DNA of 17,470 nt, taken from contig DIGE01000012.1 of assembly GCA_002419465.1 (NCBI GenBank), positions 1 to 17,470 on the forward strand. Direction: 5' to 3'. Below are positions 7,595 to 13,963 of the stretch, one piece after another; the first letter of the stretch is position 1, and every line of letters starts with the position of its first letter. A program made the translations under genes and the position numbers. Source of the DNA: Geobacter sp. UBA5730. GTDB taxonomy: Bacteria; Desulfobacterota; Desulfuromonadia; Geobacterales; Pseudopelobacteraceae. Under the pieces are notes generated by a model, which did no database searches, was not told where the DNA came from, and worked only from the letters and a program-made list of their open reading frames with translations.

Positions 7595-8845
7595 TCATGC
7601 AATCACAATCCTTGCAAAACGACGCTTGCCGATCTGAACAATGTACTCGCCGGCTGCGGTCAGTTCCAGGTTTGTATTGGAAACCTTCTCACCATTCAAC
7701 TTGACCCCGCCTTGGTCGATCAATCGACGTGCCTCTCCATTTGATTTTGTGATACCAACTTGGGTCATTAATGCACATAAAGAACTTTGATGTGCTACTG
7801 AGATTTCTCCAGAAACATTAAGTGACAACAAAGCTTGACCACTAATGTTGACACAAATTTGGGGCATCTCAACCGGAATCTCGTTTTCCTTGAAACGCTT
7901 GACGAAATTTTCCTCAGCCGCCTCGCCGCTGCCGGCGCCGTGGAACCGGGTCACCAGCTCGCTGCCCAGGGCCTTCTTGGCAGCCATCGGGTGTACCGAA
8001 CCATCTTTAAGGTCAGCCTTAAGCTGCTCGATCTCGGCGATGCTCTTATCGGAGAGCAGTTCGTAGTAACGCAGCATCAGCTCGTCGGAGATCGACATCA
8101 CCTTACCGAAGATCTCGTCCGGGGCCTCGCTGATACCGATGTAGTTGCCCAGCGATTTGGACATCTTGTTGACGCCGTCCAGGCCTTCCAACAGCGGCAT
8201 GGTCAGCACGCACTGGGGCGGCTGGCCCCATTCCCGCTGCAGTTCGCGCCCCATCAGCACGTTGAACTTCTGGTCGGTGCCGCCCAGTTCCACGTCGGCC
8301 TTCATGGCCACCGAGTCGTAGCCCTGGATCAGCGGGTAGAGGAATTCATGGATCGCGATCGGCTGTTGGCCGGTGTAGCGCTTGTGAAAATCATCCCGCT
8401 CCAGCATGCGGGCCACGGTGTACTTGGATGCCAGAGCGATCAGGCCGCCGCAACCCAGGTCGTTCAGCCACGTGGAGTTAAAGACTACTTTGGTTTTTTC
8501 CTGATCAAGGATCTTGAAGACCTGCTCTTTGTAGGTCTCGGCGTTGCGCAGCACATCCTCACGGGTCAGCACCCTGCGGGTCTCGGACTTGCCGGTGGGG
8601 TCGCCGATCATGCCGGTGAAATCACCGATCAGAAAGTGAACGCTATGGCCCAATTGCTGGAACTGGCGCAGCTTCTGGATCAGCACGGTGTGGCCCAGGT
8701 GCAGGTCCGGGGCGGTGGGGTCGAAGCCTGCCTTGATGATCAGCGGCCGGCCGCTGGCCAGCTTGTCTTCCATCTCCTTCTCTACCAGCAGTTCGACACA
8801 GCCGCGTTTGATCACGGCCAACTGTTCGGCAACGGTTCCGCTCAT
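7595..8845 (-). CDS. tyrS: tyrosyl-tRNA synthetase (TyrRS), with C-terminal S4 domain
   Basis: This class I synthetase attaches tyrosine to tRNA-Tyr. The 416 residues contain the Rossmann catalytic core with GFDPTAPDLHLGH (HIGH-type motif HLGH at 49-52), the GDFTGMIGDPTGKSE segment, GGTDQKFN at 188-195 and KMSKS at 227-231. A C-terminal S4 RNA-binding domain follows (about 350-416, containing RRLIDQGGVKLNG). The TAPDLHLGH form and the length point to the TyrRZ/TyrZ-like subclass rather than the E. coli type. The ATG has a GAGG 8 bp upstream and starts 19 bp after the ymdB stop. Codons for residues about 328-370 (7741-7860) are strikingly AT-rich (TTA, TTG, AGT, AAT, GGT) against the GC-rich remainder, suggesting local recombination; the frame is intact. 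Confidence 0.95.
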   Translation of the reverse strand: MSGTVAEQLAVIKRGCVELLVEKEMEDKLASGRPLIIKAGFDPTAPDLHLGHTVLIQKLRQFQQLGHSVHFLIGDFTGMIGDPTGKSETRRVLTREDVLRNAETYKEQVFKILDQEKTKVVFNSTWLNDLGCGGLIALASKYTVARMLERDDFHKRYTGQQPIAIHEFLYPLIQGYDSVAMKADVELGGTDQKFNVLMGRELQREWGQPPQCVLTMPLLEGLDGVNKMSKSLGNYIGISEAPDEIFGKVMSISDELMLRYYELLSDKSIAEIEQLKADLKDGSVHPMAAKKALGSELVTRFHGAGSGEAAEENFVKRFKENEIPVEMPQICVNISGQALLSLNVSGEISVAHQSSLCALMTQVGITKSNGEARRLIDQGGVKLNGEKVSNTNLELTAAGEYIVQIGKRRFARIVIA

Positions 8846-8864
8846 TGCTTATTCCTCACTATCG

Positions 8865-9650
8865 TTAACAGGGTACGTTAATCCGTTCAATGCTGACCGC
8901 CTTGCCGCTCTGCGCCTCAATCCCGATCACCACAGCGTTAATCCGCGGGTCTTTCTTGGGCACGTCGAACTTGACCGGCTGCTGGGTCAGGAAACGCTTG
9001 ATGGCCTGATCCTTGTCAATGCCGATCACCGAATCAAAAGAACCGGTCATCCCCACGTCGCTGATATAGGCGGTGCCGTTCGGCAGGATCCGTTCGTCGG
9101 CGGTCTGGACATGGGTGTGGGTGCCGACCACCGCCGAGACCCGGCCATCCAGATACCAACCCAGAGCCGCCTTCTCCGAAGTTGCCTCGGCGTGTATATC
9201 CACCAGAATGATTGAGGTTTCCTTTTTGAGCAGCGCCAGCTCTACATCGGCGCAGCGGAAGGGGCAGTCCAGATTCTTCATGTAGACCCGTCCCTCCAGG
9301 TTCAACACCCCCACCTTGATACCGGCGGCGGTCTCGATCACGGCGCTGCCGCGGCCAGGTGTGCCGGGCGGGTAGTTCAGCGGCCGGATCAGACGTGGCT
9401 CACCGTCCAAAAAACCGCTGTTGTCCTTCTTGTCCCAGATATGGTTGCCGCTGGTCAGCAACACAATCCCCTGACGATAGAGCTCGTCGGCGGTCTCGCG
9501 GGTGATGCCGAAGCCGCCGGCCGCGTTCTCACCGTTGGCGATCACCAGATCCACGGCGTGCTTGTCCACCAGTTTATGCAATTCGCGGTTAATGGCGCTG
9601 CGGCCGGGGCTGCCGACCACATCACCTATAAAAAGTATTCTAACCGACAT
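8865..9650 (-). CDS. ymdB: YmdB family metallophosphoesterase (cyclic nucleotide phosphodiesterase)
   Basis: This 261-residue cytosolic di-metal phosphoesterase belongs to the TIGR00282/YmdB family. The B. subtilis protein hydrolyses 2',3'-cyclic nucleotides and affects biofilm and RNA turnover. Expected metal ligands are all present: D10 in FIGDVVG, E41 and N42 in NGEN, N69 and H70 in SGNHIWDK, H153 in HAEATSEK, and H178 and H180 in GTHTHVQTAD. The gene overlaps rny by one base (TAATG at 9648-9652) and has no strong ribosome-binding site of its own, so it is probably translationally coupled to RNase Y. The rny-ymdB pairing is widespread and fits a shared role in RNA decay products. Confidence 0.95.
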   Translation of the reverse strand: MSVRILFIGDVVGSPGRSAINRELHKLVDKHAVDLVIANGENAAGGFGITRETADELYRQGIVLLTSGNHIWDKKDNSGFLDGEPRLIRPLNYPPGTPGRGSAVIETAAGIKVGVLNLEGRVYMKNLDCPFRCADVELALLKKETSIILVDIHAEATSEKAALGWYLDGRVSAVVGTHTHVQTADERILPNGTAYISDVGMTGSFDSVIGIDKDQAIKRFLTQQPVKFDVPKKDPRINAVVIGIEAQSGKAVSIERINVPC

Positions 9651-11218
9651 TACCGGGCGAACTCGGTTGCCCGGGTTTCGCGGATGACATTGACCTTGAT
9701 CATGCCTGGATAGGTCATCTCGCTCTCAATCTTCTTGGCGATATCACGGGCCAGCAGCACCGATTGATCATCGGAGACCTGCTCACTGGAAACCATCACC
9801 CGGATTTCACGACCGGCCTGGATGGCAAAGGAACTCTGCACCCCCTGGAAGGAGGTGGCGATCCGCTCCAGGTCATCCAGACGCTTGACGTAGGACTCCA
9901 TCATCTCGCGCCGGGCGCCGGGACGGGCACCGGACAGGGCGTCGGCCGCCTGCACCAGCACCGCCAGGATGGTAGTCGGTTTTTCATCCTCATGGTGCGC
10001 TGCAATGGCATGCACGATCTTGGGGGATTCACCGTATTTACGGGCCAGATCGGCGCCGATCACGGCATGGGATCCCTCCACCTCGTGGTCCACCGCCTTG
10101 CCCAGGTCGTGCAGCAAACCGGCCCGCTTGGCCTGCTTGACGTTGATTCCCAGCTCTGACGCCATGATGCCGCACAGGAAGGCCACCTCAAGCGAGTGCT
10201 GGTAGACGTTCTGGGTGTAGGAGGTGCGGTACTTGAGCCGTCCGATCAACTTGAGCACCTCGGGGTGAATGCCATGTACCCCCAGGTCAAAGGCGGCCTG
10301 TTCGCCGGCCTCCTTGATCGCCTTTTCCACCTCTTCCTCGGATTTGGCAACCACCTCTTCGATCCGGCCGGGATGAATCCGGCCGTCGGCCAGCAGTTTT
10401 TCCAGCGACAGGCGGGCCACTTCGCGACGCACCGGGTTAAAGCCGGACAGGATCACCGCCTCCGGGGTATCGTCAATGATCAGGTCGATGCCGGTGGCGG
10501 CCTCCAATGCACGGATATTACGGCCTTCGCGGCCAATGATCCGGCCTTTCATCTCGTCGGAGGGCAACGGCACCACCGAGACGCACTTCTCTGAGACATA
10601 CTCCCCGGCATAGCGCTGGATGGCCGCAGCGATGATTTCCTTGGATTTCTTTTCCGCCGTTTCGCGGGCCTCATCTTCGATGACCTTGATCCGCCTGGCC
10701 GCATCGTGGCGGGCCTCACTCTCCATGGCCTCCAGCAGGCTGTTTTTGGCCTCTTCGGCGGTCATGCCGGAGATAGCCTCCATCCGGGACCTTTGTTCAG
10801 CCAACGAACGGTCCAGCTCTGCTTCCTTTTTGCTCAGCCCTTGTTCTTTCGCCGTGTTAATCTGCTCTTTCTTGAGGATTTCCATCTCCTTCTGATCGAG
10901 CAAATCGGCTTTTTTATCCAGATTTTCTTCTTTCTGCTGAATCCGTTTCTCCTGAACCAGCAGTTCCTTCTTCTTTTCCTTCAGGTCATTCTCGGCGGTT
11001 TCCTTGGCGTCCAGCGCCACATTCTTGGCGGTAAGCTCGGCCTCCCTGGTGATGGTGTCCGCCTTGCGACGGGCATCTTCCAACACCTTGGCCGCCAAAT
11101 CCTCGGCCTGCTTCATAATCCCTTCGGTACTCTTCCGGCCAAAACGGTTGCCAGCCAGATATGCTGCACCGGCGACCGCGACAATCACTAACGCCATAAT
11201 AATACTGGTTGTTACCAT
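9650..11218 (-). CDS. rny: ribonuclease Y
   Basis: RNase Y is a membrane-anchored endoribonuclease that initiates mRNA decay and processing. The 522 residues show the canonical order. One N-terminal transmembrane helix spans about 5-22. A long charged coiled coil follows (30-200, very rich in K, E and Q), then a KH RNA-binding domain with GRIIGREGRNIR at 225-236. The HD-domain nuclease has H341, the HD pair at 370-371 in AGLLHDLGKA, and AAHHEDE at 406-412, with GARPGARREMMESY after it. Length is typical for the family (about 520). The ATG at 11218 has an ideal AGGAGG 6 bp upstream. It lies 32 bp after the cyclo-ligase gene and overlaps ymdB by one base. Confidence 0.97.
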   Translation of the reverse strand: MVTTSIIMALVIVAVAGAAYLAGNRFGRKSTEGIMKQAEDLAAKVLEDARRKADTITREAELTAKNVALDAKETAENDLKEKKKELLVQEKRIQQKEENLDKKADLLDQKEMEILKKEQINTAKEQGLSKKEAELDRSLAEQRSRMEAISGMTAEEAKNSLLEAMESEARHDAARRIKVIEDEARETAEKKSKEIIAAAIQRYAGEYVSEKCVSVVPLPSDEMKGRIIGREGRNIRALEAATGIDLIIDDTPEAVILSGFNPVRREVARLSLEKLLADGRIHPGRIEEVVAKSEEEVEKAIKEAGEQAAFDLGVHGIHPEVLKLIGRLKYRTSYTQNVYQHSLEVAFLCGIMASELGINVKQAKRAGLLHDLGKAVDHEVEGSHAVIGADLARKYGESPKIVHAIAAHHEDEKPTTILAVLVQAADALSGARPGARREMMESYVKRLDDLERIATSFQGVQSSFAIQAGREIRVMVSSEQVSDDQSVLLARDIAKKIESEMTYPGMIKVNVIRETRATEFAR

Positions 11219-11250
11219 CAGCTACCTCCTCATATATGATCATCCGACCG

Positions 11251-11826
11251 TCATACGCGATCGGTTACTGCCACCTGCACAACGCGACACTCTGTCACCA
11301 CGTAGTCCATTCTGATATCGTGCCCCTCGGCAGGCACCTCGTCACACAGCTGAAAATCATGGCACAGGCCCACCAGGATCGGCAGCTGTTTCAAACCGGC
11401 CAGGTAGCGGTCGTAGTACCCCTTGCCGAAGCCGATCCGATGACCTCGCAGGTCAAAGGCAACCCCCGGCACCACCATCAGATCAGTCGGCTCATGAACC
11501 TGTCCAGCGCTAACCGGACAGGGTTCCAGAATGCCAAAGCTGCCGCGGCCGAGCTGTTCCAGCGCCGTAATCTCGTGGAACGCCAGCCGGCTATCACAGA
11601 CCAACGGGTACAGCACCTGCTTGCCGGCCTGACGCGCTGCAGCAAACAGCACCGCCGTGTCGAGCTCGTTCATCAGCGGTGCATACAGCGCGATCCGGGA
11701 GGCCTGCTGAAACGGCCCCAACATCTGCAAGCGCTGCTGGGCAGCCCTGCTGGCGCTTTGCCAGAGATCGGCCCCGAGGGAGCGACGACGGGCAAGCATG
11801 CTGCTGCGTAATGTTCGTTTGGGCAT
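11251..11826 (-). CDS. 5-formyltetrahydrofolate cyclo-ligase
   Basis: This enzyme converts 5-formyl-THF to 5,10-methenyl-THF with ATP, clearing a storage form of folate that inhibits other folate enzymes. The protein has 191 residues. The family hallmark LMVVPGVAFDLRGHRIGFGKGYYDRYL spans about 116-142, with the glycine-rich GKGYYDR nucleotide-binding segment. An N-terminal basic stretch and the KQVLYPLV region are also typical. The ATG at 11826 has a GAGGG about 5 bp upstream. The gene (ygfA/fau in E. coli) lies directly downstream of zapA and a structured gap, the same arrangement as the classic zapA-ssrS-ygfA locus, which supports a 6S RNA call in that gap. Confidence 0.95.
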   Translation of the reverse strand: MPKRTLRSSMLARRRSLGADLWQSASRAAQQRLQMLGPFQQASRIALYAPLMNELDTAVLFAAARQAGKQVLYPLVCDSRLAFHEITALEQLGRGSFGILEPCPVSAGQVHEPTDLMVVPGVAFDLRGHRIGFGKGYYDRYLAGLKQLPILVGLCHDFQLCDEVPAEGHDIRMDYVVTECRVVQVAVTDRV

Positions 11827-11844
11827 GGTGCCCTCATACAGCTG

Positions 11845-12020
11845 ACGTACGGATGGGGAGTTGCCCGGGGATACCGGGTACGGTCGCTTCAGGTAGGACC
11901 GGAGGGCTCCGCTGGTTGCCCGGCAGCACGATCAACAGATCGCCCGCCCCTCCGGTGGTGCGGATATATAACCAGTGCGGAATATCAGTATACAGGGCCG
12001 ATTCACGGCGCCTGTTGGAA
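11845..12020 (-). ncRNA. ssrS: candidate 6S RNA (ssrS) in the zapA-cyclo-ligase gap
   Basis: 6S RNA mimics an open promoter and sequesters sigma70 RNA polymerase. The 232-bp gap between zapA and the cyclo-ligase gene is its usual location in proteobacteria. On the minus strand I can draw a 6S-like rod. The closing stem is GCCC(11998-11995)...ATAC(11991-11988) with GTAT(11874-11871)...GGGC(11866-11863). A large internal bubble has 5' side TGATATTCC (similar to GAUAUUU in E. coli 6S) and 3' side CCTACCTGAAGC. The apical arm has CCGGAGGG(11955-11948)/CCCTCCGG(11906-11899) and an inner roughly 10-bp helix (11947-11938 with 11933-11923) closed by loop TGTT. Boundaries are approximate and I could not build the long terminal stem convincingly. 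Synteny is the strongest argument. Confidence 0.5.
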
Positions 12021-12058
12021 CTGATGTGGTTACTGCCGGTTACGCGTTGGGATATATA

Positions 12059-12361
12059 TCAAGTCTCCCTGAAGAGACCGTATGCTCCTAGGGCTGTGTC
12101 AATCCGCTCCAACATCACGTGGACCTTGGCATCCAGCGATGCCGTTGCCAGCTGTCCCGCCTGCTGCGCCAGATACTGTTCGGCCAGGTTCAGCAGCGCC
12201 AGGGTGACCACCAGTTGCGGATCTGCGGTGGTCAGCTTCGACCTGATCTCATTAATCCGGCTATTTACAAAGGTCTCGACCTCCCGCACCGCTGCTTCAG
12301 GCGCCGAACTCTTGACCGGCAGTTCCCGCCCCAGTATGGTCACCAGGTGGGTCGTCTTCAT
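12059..12361 (-). CDS. zapA: cell division protein ZapA
   Basis: ZapA binds FtsZ and bundles protofilaments to stabilise the Z ring. From the chosen ATG it is 100 residues, typical of the family. It has the N-terminal ZapA motif VTILGRELPVKSSAPE, a helix with VETFVNSRINEIR, then the long dimerisation helix with LVVTLALLNLAEQYL and a charged tail. The ATG at 12359-12361 lies 4 bp after the zapB stop; GAGG overlaps that junction. An in-frame TTG at 12379 would add six residues that overlap zapB and looks less likely. The zapB-zapA pairing is expected for a Z-ring accessory operon. The frame after the TGA stays open for 74 more codons through the gap, which I regard as chance. Confidence 0.92.
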   Translation of the reverse strand: MKTTHLVTILGRELPVKSSAPEAAVREVETFVNSRINEIRSKLTTADPQLVVTLALLNLAEQYLAQQAGQLATASLDAKVHVMLERIDTALGAYGLFRET

Positions 12362-12365
12362 CGCC

Positions 12366-12542
12366 TCAGACACCTTCAAGTCGTCTCAGGATGGTGTCAA
12401 TCCGCCCCTTCAGGGCTTCCCGATCCTGTAGCAGACGCTTGTTTTCCTCGGCCAGCATCTGGTTTTCTTCCTTAAGCGCCCCGTGTCGCGCCACCAAGTC
12501 ACTGATTTTCTTGTCCAGTTGTTCGAACAGATCGGAACTCAT
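12366..12542 (-). CDS. zapB: ZapB-like short coiled-coil cell division protein
   Basis: This is a 58-residue, almost pure coiled coil with regular heptads (LFEQLDKKISDLV, LKEENQMLAEENKRLL, LKGRIDTILRRL), the form of ZapB, which links ZapA and the Z ring to the MatP/Ter region in enterics. I chose the ATG at 12540-12542 because an AAGGAG lies 8 bp upstream and a sigma70-like promoter stands just before it. A longer open frame reaching 12779 would run into ftsY and has unrelated sequence. Coiled coils are weakly diagnostic, so the ZapB call leans on the adjacent zapA and on length (E. coli ZapB is about 80 residues; this one is shorter). Confidence 0.8.
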   Translation of the reverse strand: MSSDLFEQLDKKISDLVARHGALKEENQMLAEENKRLLQDREALKGRIDTILRRLEGV

Positions 12543-12569
12543 CGTCGCGACTCCTTCGGAAGGTGCATT

Positions 12570-12598
12570 AATATATTGATTTTCCTGAACAAAGTCAA
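12570..12598 (-). promoter_or_regulatory. sigma70-like promoter for the zapB-zapA-6S-cyclo-ligase-rny-ymdB-tyrS unit
   Basis: On the minus strand, TTGACT (12598-12593) is followed by exactly 17 bp and TATATT (12575-12570), a close match to the sigma70 consensus at optimal spacing. It lies in the 94-bp gap after ftsY, in an AT-richer island (AATCAATATATTAAT), and about 28 bp upstream of the zapB start, leaving a short leader that carries the AAGGAG site. No better promoter is visible between here and tyrS, so it probably drives the downstream genes alongside read-through from smc-ftsY. Confidence 0.7.
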
Positions 12599-12623
12599 GC
12601 GGCATTTGGACAAAGTCCCGCGC

Positions 12624-12635
12624 CAGACGCGTCTG
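12624..12635. repeat. 12-bp perfect palindrome between ftsY and the zapB promoter
   Basis: CAGACGCGTCTG is a perfect inverted repeat just after the ftsY stop codon and 25 bp upstream of the zapB promoter -35 box. As RNA it would form only a 4-bp stem with no following U-run, so it is a poor terminator. As DNA it could be an operator for the promoter, but the position is the only support. Confidence 0.3.
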
Positions 12636-12636
12636 T

Positions 12637-13554
12637 TTACCGCTGAAACAGGGCATCCACAAACTCCTGCGGATCAAATGCACGCAGGTCGTCAATCCCT
12701 TCACCAACGCCAATGAAACGGACCGGCAGGCCAAACTCATGAGAGACCGCCACCACCACGCCCCCTTTGGCGCTGCCATCCAGCTTGGTCAATACCAGTC
12801 CGGTGACGCCGGCAGCCTCTTGAAAGATCCGGGTCTGATTAAGGGCATTCTGTCCGGTGGCGGCATCCAGCACCAGCAGGGTTTCGTGGGGTGCGCCGGG
12901 AATCTCCCGGCCAATCACCCGTCGGATCTTCTTCATCTCTTCCATCAGATTGACCTTGGTGTGCAGACGTCCGGCCGTATCCACGATCAGCAGCTCCGCA
13001 CCCCTGGCCAAGGCAGCCTTGCAGGCATCAAAGGTGACGGCCGAAGGGTCGGCCCCTTCCTGATGGCGAATCAACTCCACGCCGGCCCGCTCGGCCCAGA
13101 CGCCCAACTGTTCTGCTGCGGCGGCCCGGAAGGTATCTGCGGCAGCCAGCAGCACCTTGCGGCCCTCGGCAGTATACCGGGCAGCCAGCTTGCCAATAGT
13201 GGTGGTCTTGCCGACGCCGTTTACCCCCACCACCAGCACCACCGCGGGCTGGGCCTTTTCCAACTCAAGCGGGCGGTGATGGACCAGCAGCTTGGCCAGC
13301 AGTTCCTCTTTCAGGGCAGCCCGCAACGCCTCACCGTCCTTCAGCTCATTGCGGGAAAGTCGCTGTTCCAGACTGCGCACCAGCTCCAATGCGGTCTTGA
13401 TGCCAATATCGGAGGTGATCAGGATCTCCTCCAGCTCCTCCAGGGTCTCGCCATCTATGGTTTTTTTGCCCAGTACCAGGGTGTCAATCCGCCCCACCAG
13501 ACCGTCGGCGGTCCGCTTCAACCCGGCCTTGAGCCGTTCAAACAGCCCAGCCAT
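12637..13554 (-). CDS. ftsY: signal recognition particle receptor FtsY
   Basis: FtsY is the membrane-associated SRP receptor GTPase that docks ribosome-SRP complexes at the translocon. The 305 residues comprise only the N domain (about 1-95) and G domain, without the long acidic A domain of E. coli FtsY. GTPase motifs are complete: G1 GVNGVGKTTT (110-119), G2 DTFRAAAAEQL (140-150), G3 DTAGRLHT (192-199), G4 TKLDGSAKGG (256-265), and the GVGEGIDDL closing motif (282-290). A short basic, amphipathic N-terminus (LFERLKAGLKRTADGL) may serve as membrane-targeting helix. The start overlaps the Roadblock gene stop by one base (TAATG at 13552-13556), so the two are translationally coupled. Confidence 0.97.
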   Translation of the reverse strand: MAGLFERLKAGLKRTADGLVGRIDTLVLGKKTIDGETLEELEEILITSDIGIKTALELVRSLEQRLSRNELKDGEALRAALKEELLAKLLVHHRPLELEKAQPAVVLVVGVNGVGKTTTIGKLAARYTAEGRKVLLAAADTFRAAAAEQLGVWAERAGVELIRHQEGADPSAVTFDACKAALARGAELLIVDTAGRLHTKVNLMEEMKKIRRVIGREIPGAPHETLLVLDAATGQNALNQTRIFQEAAGVTGLVLTKLDGSAKGGVVVAVSHEFGLPVRFIGVGEGIDDLRAFDPQEFVDALFQR

Positions 13555-13910
13555 TACAACTCCTCCCGGATCTGTTTCAAAGCCTTGTCAAAATGGAACC
13601 GGGCCAAACCCAGCGGACACGCGCGCAAAACCTGAAGCACCAGTGAATAATCCTTGTCAACGGCGCCGATCAACAGGTACTGCGTGGTGGTGCTGACCAC
13701 CACATCCGCGATGGTTCCCCCCTGGCTCTCGCCATCGGTCTCACGCAGCCGGGAGAGGATGATCCCTTTGTGGGCGGCAACAAATCGGATGTCGTAGGAA
13801 TCGCAGTGGCAGTACTCCTGCACTGCTTCCCCCTCCCAGTCCACAATGATGGCCCCGATGGCATGGGGCACATTCTCGACCAGCTCCTTCAAGATGTCAT
13901 GAAACGGCAT
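13554..13910 (-). CDS. single-domain Roadblock/LC7 protein (MglB-like)
   Basis: This 118-residue protein fits the Roadblock/LC7 fold: an N-terminal helix (FHDILKELVENV), a central beta sheet (AIGAIIVDWEGEAVQ; DVVVSTTTQYLLIGAV; YSLVLQVL) and a C-terminal helix (HFDKALKQIREEL). In bacteria these proteins often act as dimeric regulators of Ras-like GTPases (MglB with MglA), but no MglA-type GTPase is in the window. The nearest GTPase is FtsY, encoded immediately downstream with a 1-bp overlap. The ATG has AAGGAG 6 bp upstream. The 53-bp gap to smc is AT-rich (TTTATTTATTATACG) but lacks a recognisable -35 box, so it is probably co-transcribed with smc. Function here is inferred only from the fold. 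Confidence 0.87.
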   Translation of the reverse strand: MPFHDILKELVENVPHAIGAIIVDWEGEAVQEYCHCDSYDIRFVAAHKGIILSRLRETDGESQGGTIADVVVSTTTQYLLIGAVDKDYSLVLQVLRACPLGLARFHFDKALKQIREEL

Positions 13911-13963
13911 CCAGCACTCCTTAACCGGCTCTAACGGTACGTATAATAAATAAACAGCCTTGA

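Noticed and set aside
7835..8881. 348-codon open frame on the plus strand opposite tyrS
   Set aside because: It is the antisense shadow of a GC-rich, strongly identified gene; its translation has no recognisable domain and no ribosome-binding site was evident.
11834..12058. 74 sense codons open in the zapA frame after its TGA stop, suggesting read-through, selenocysteine or a hidden small gene
   Set aside because: ZapA already has normal length, there is no ATG in the extension, other frames are also open in this GC-rich stretch, and no selenocysteine-type context is evident. A structured RNA explains the region better.
11679..12431. 250-codon plus-strand frame across the 6S candidate, zapA and the end of the cyclo-ligase gene
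   Set aside because: Crosses three minus-strand features, low-complexity composition, no recognisable domain or start signal.
12543..12779. N-terminal extension of the zapB frame to 137 codons
   Set aside because: The extra sequence overlaps ftsY and the promoter and lacks coiled-coil character; the start at 12542 has an ideal ribosome-binding site.
12739..13635. 298-codon plus-strand frame opposite ftsY
   Set aside because: Antisense shadow of a complete FtsY with all GTPase motifs.
13911..13963. Possible promoter in the AT-rich smc-Roadblock gap (TTTATTTATTATACG)
   Set aside because: A -10-like TATTAT is present but no acceptable -35 at 16-18 bp; likely just an AT-rich spacer.
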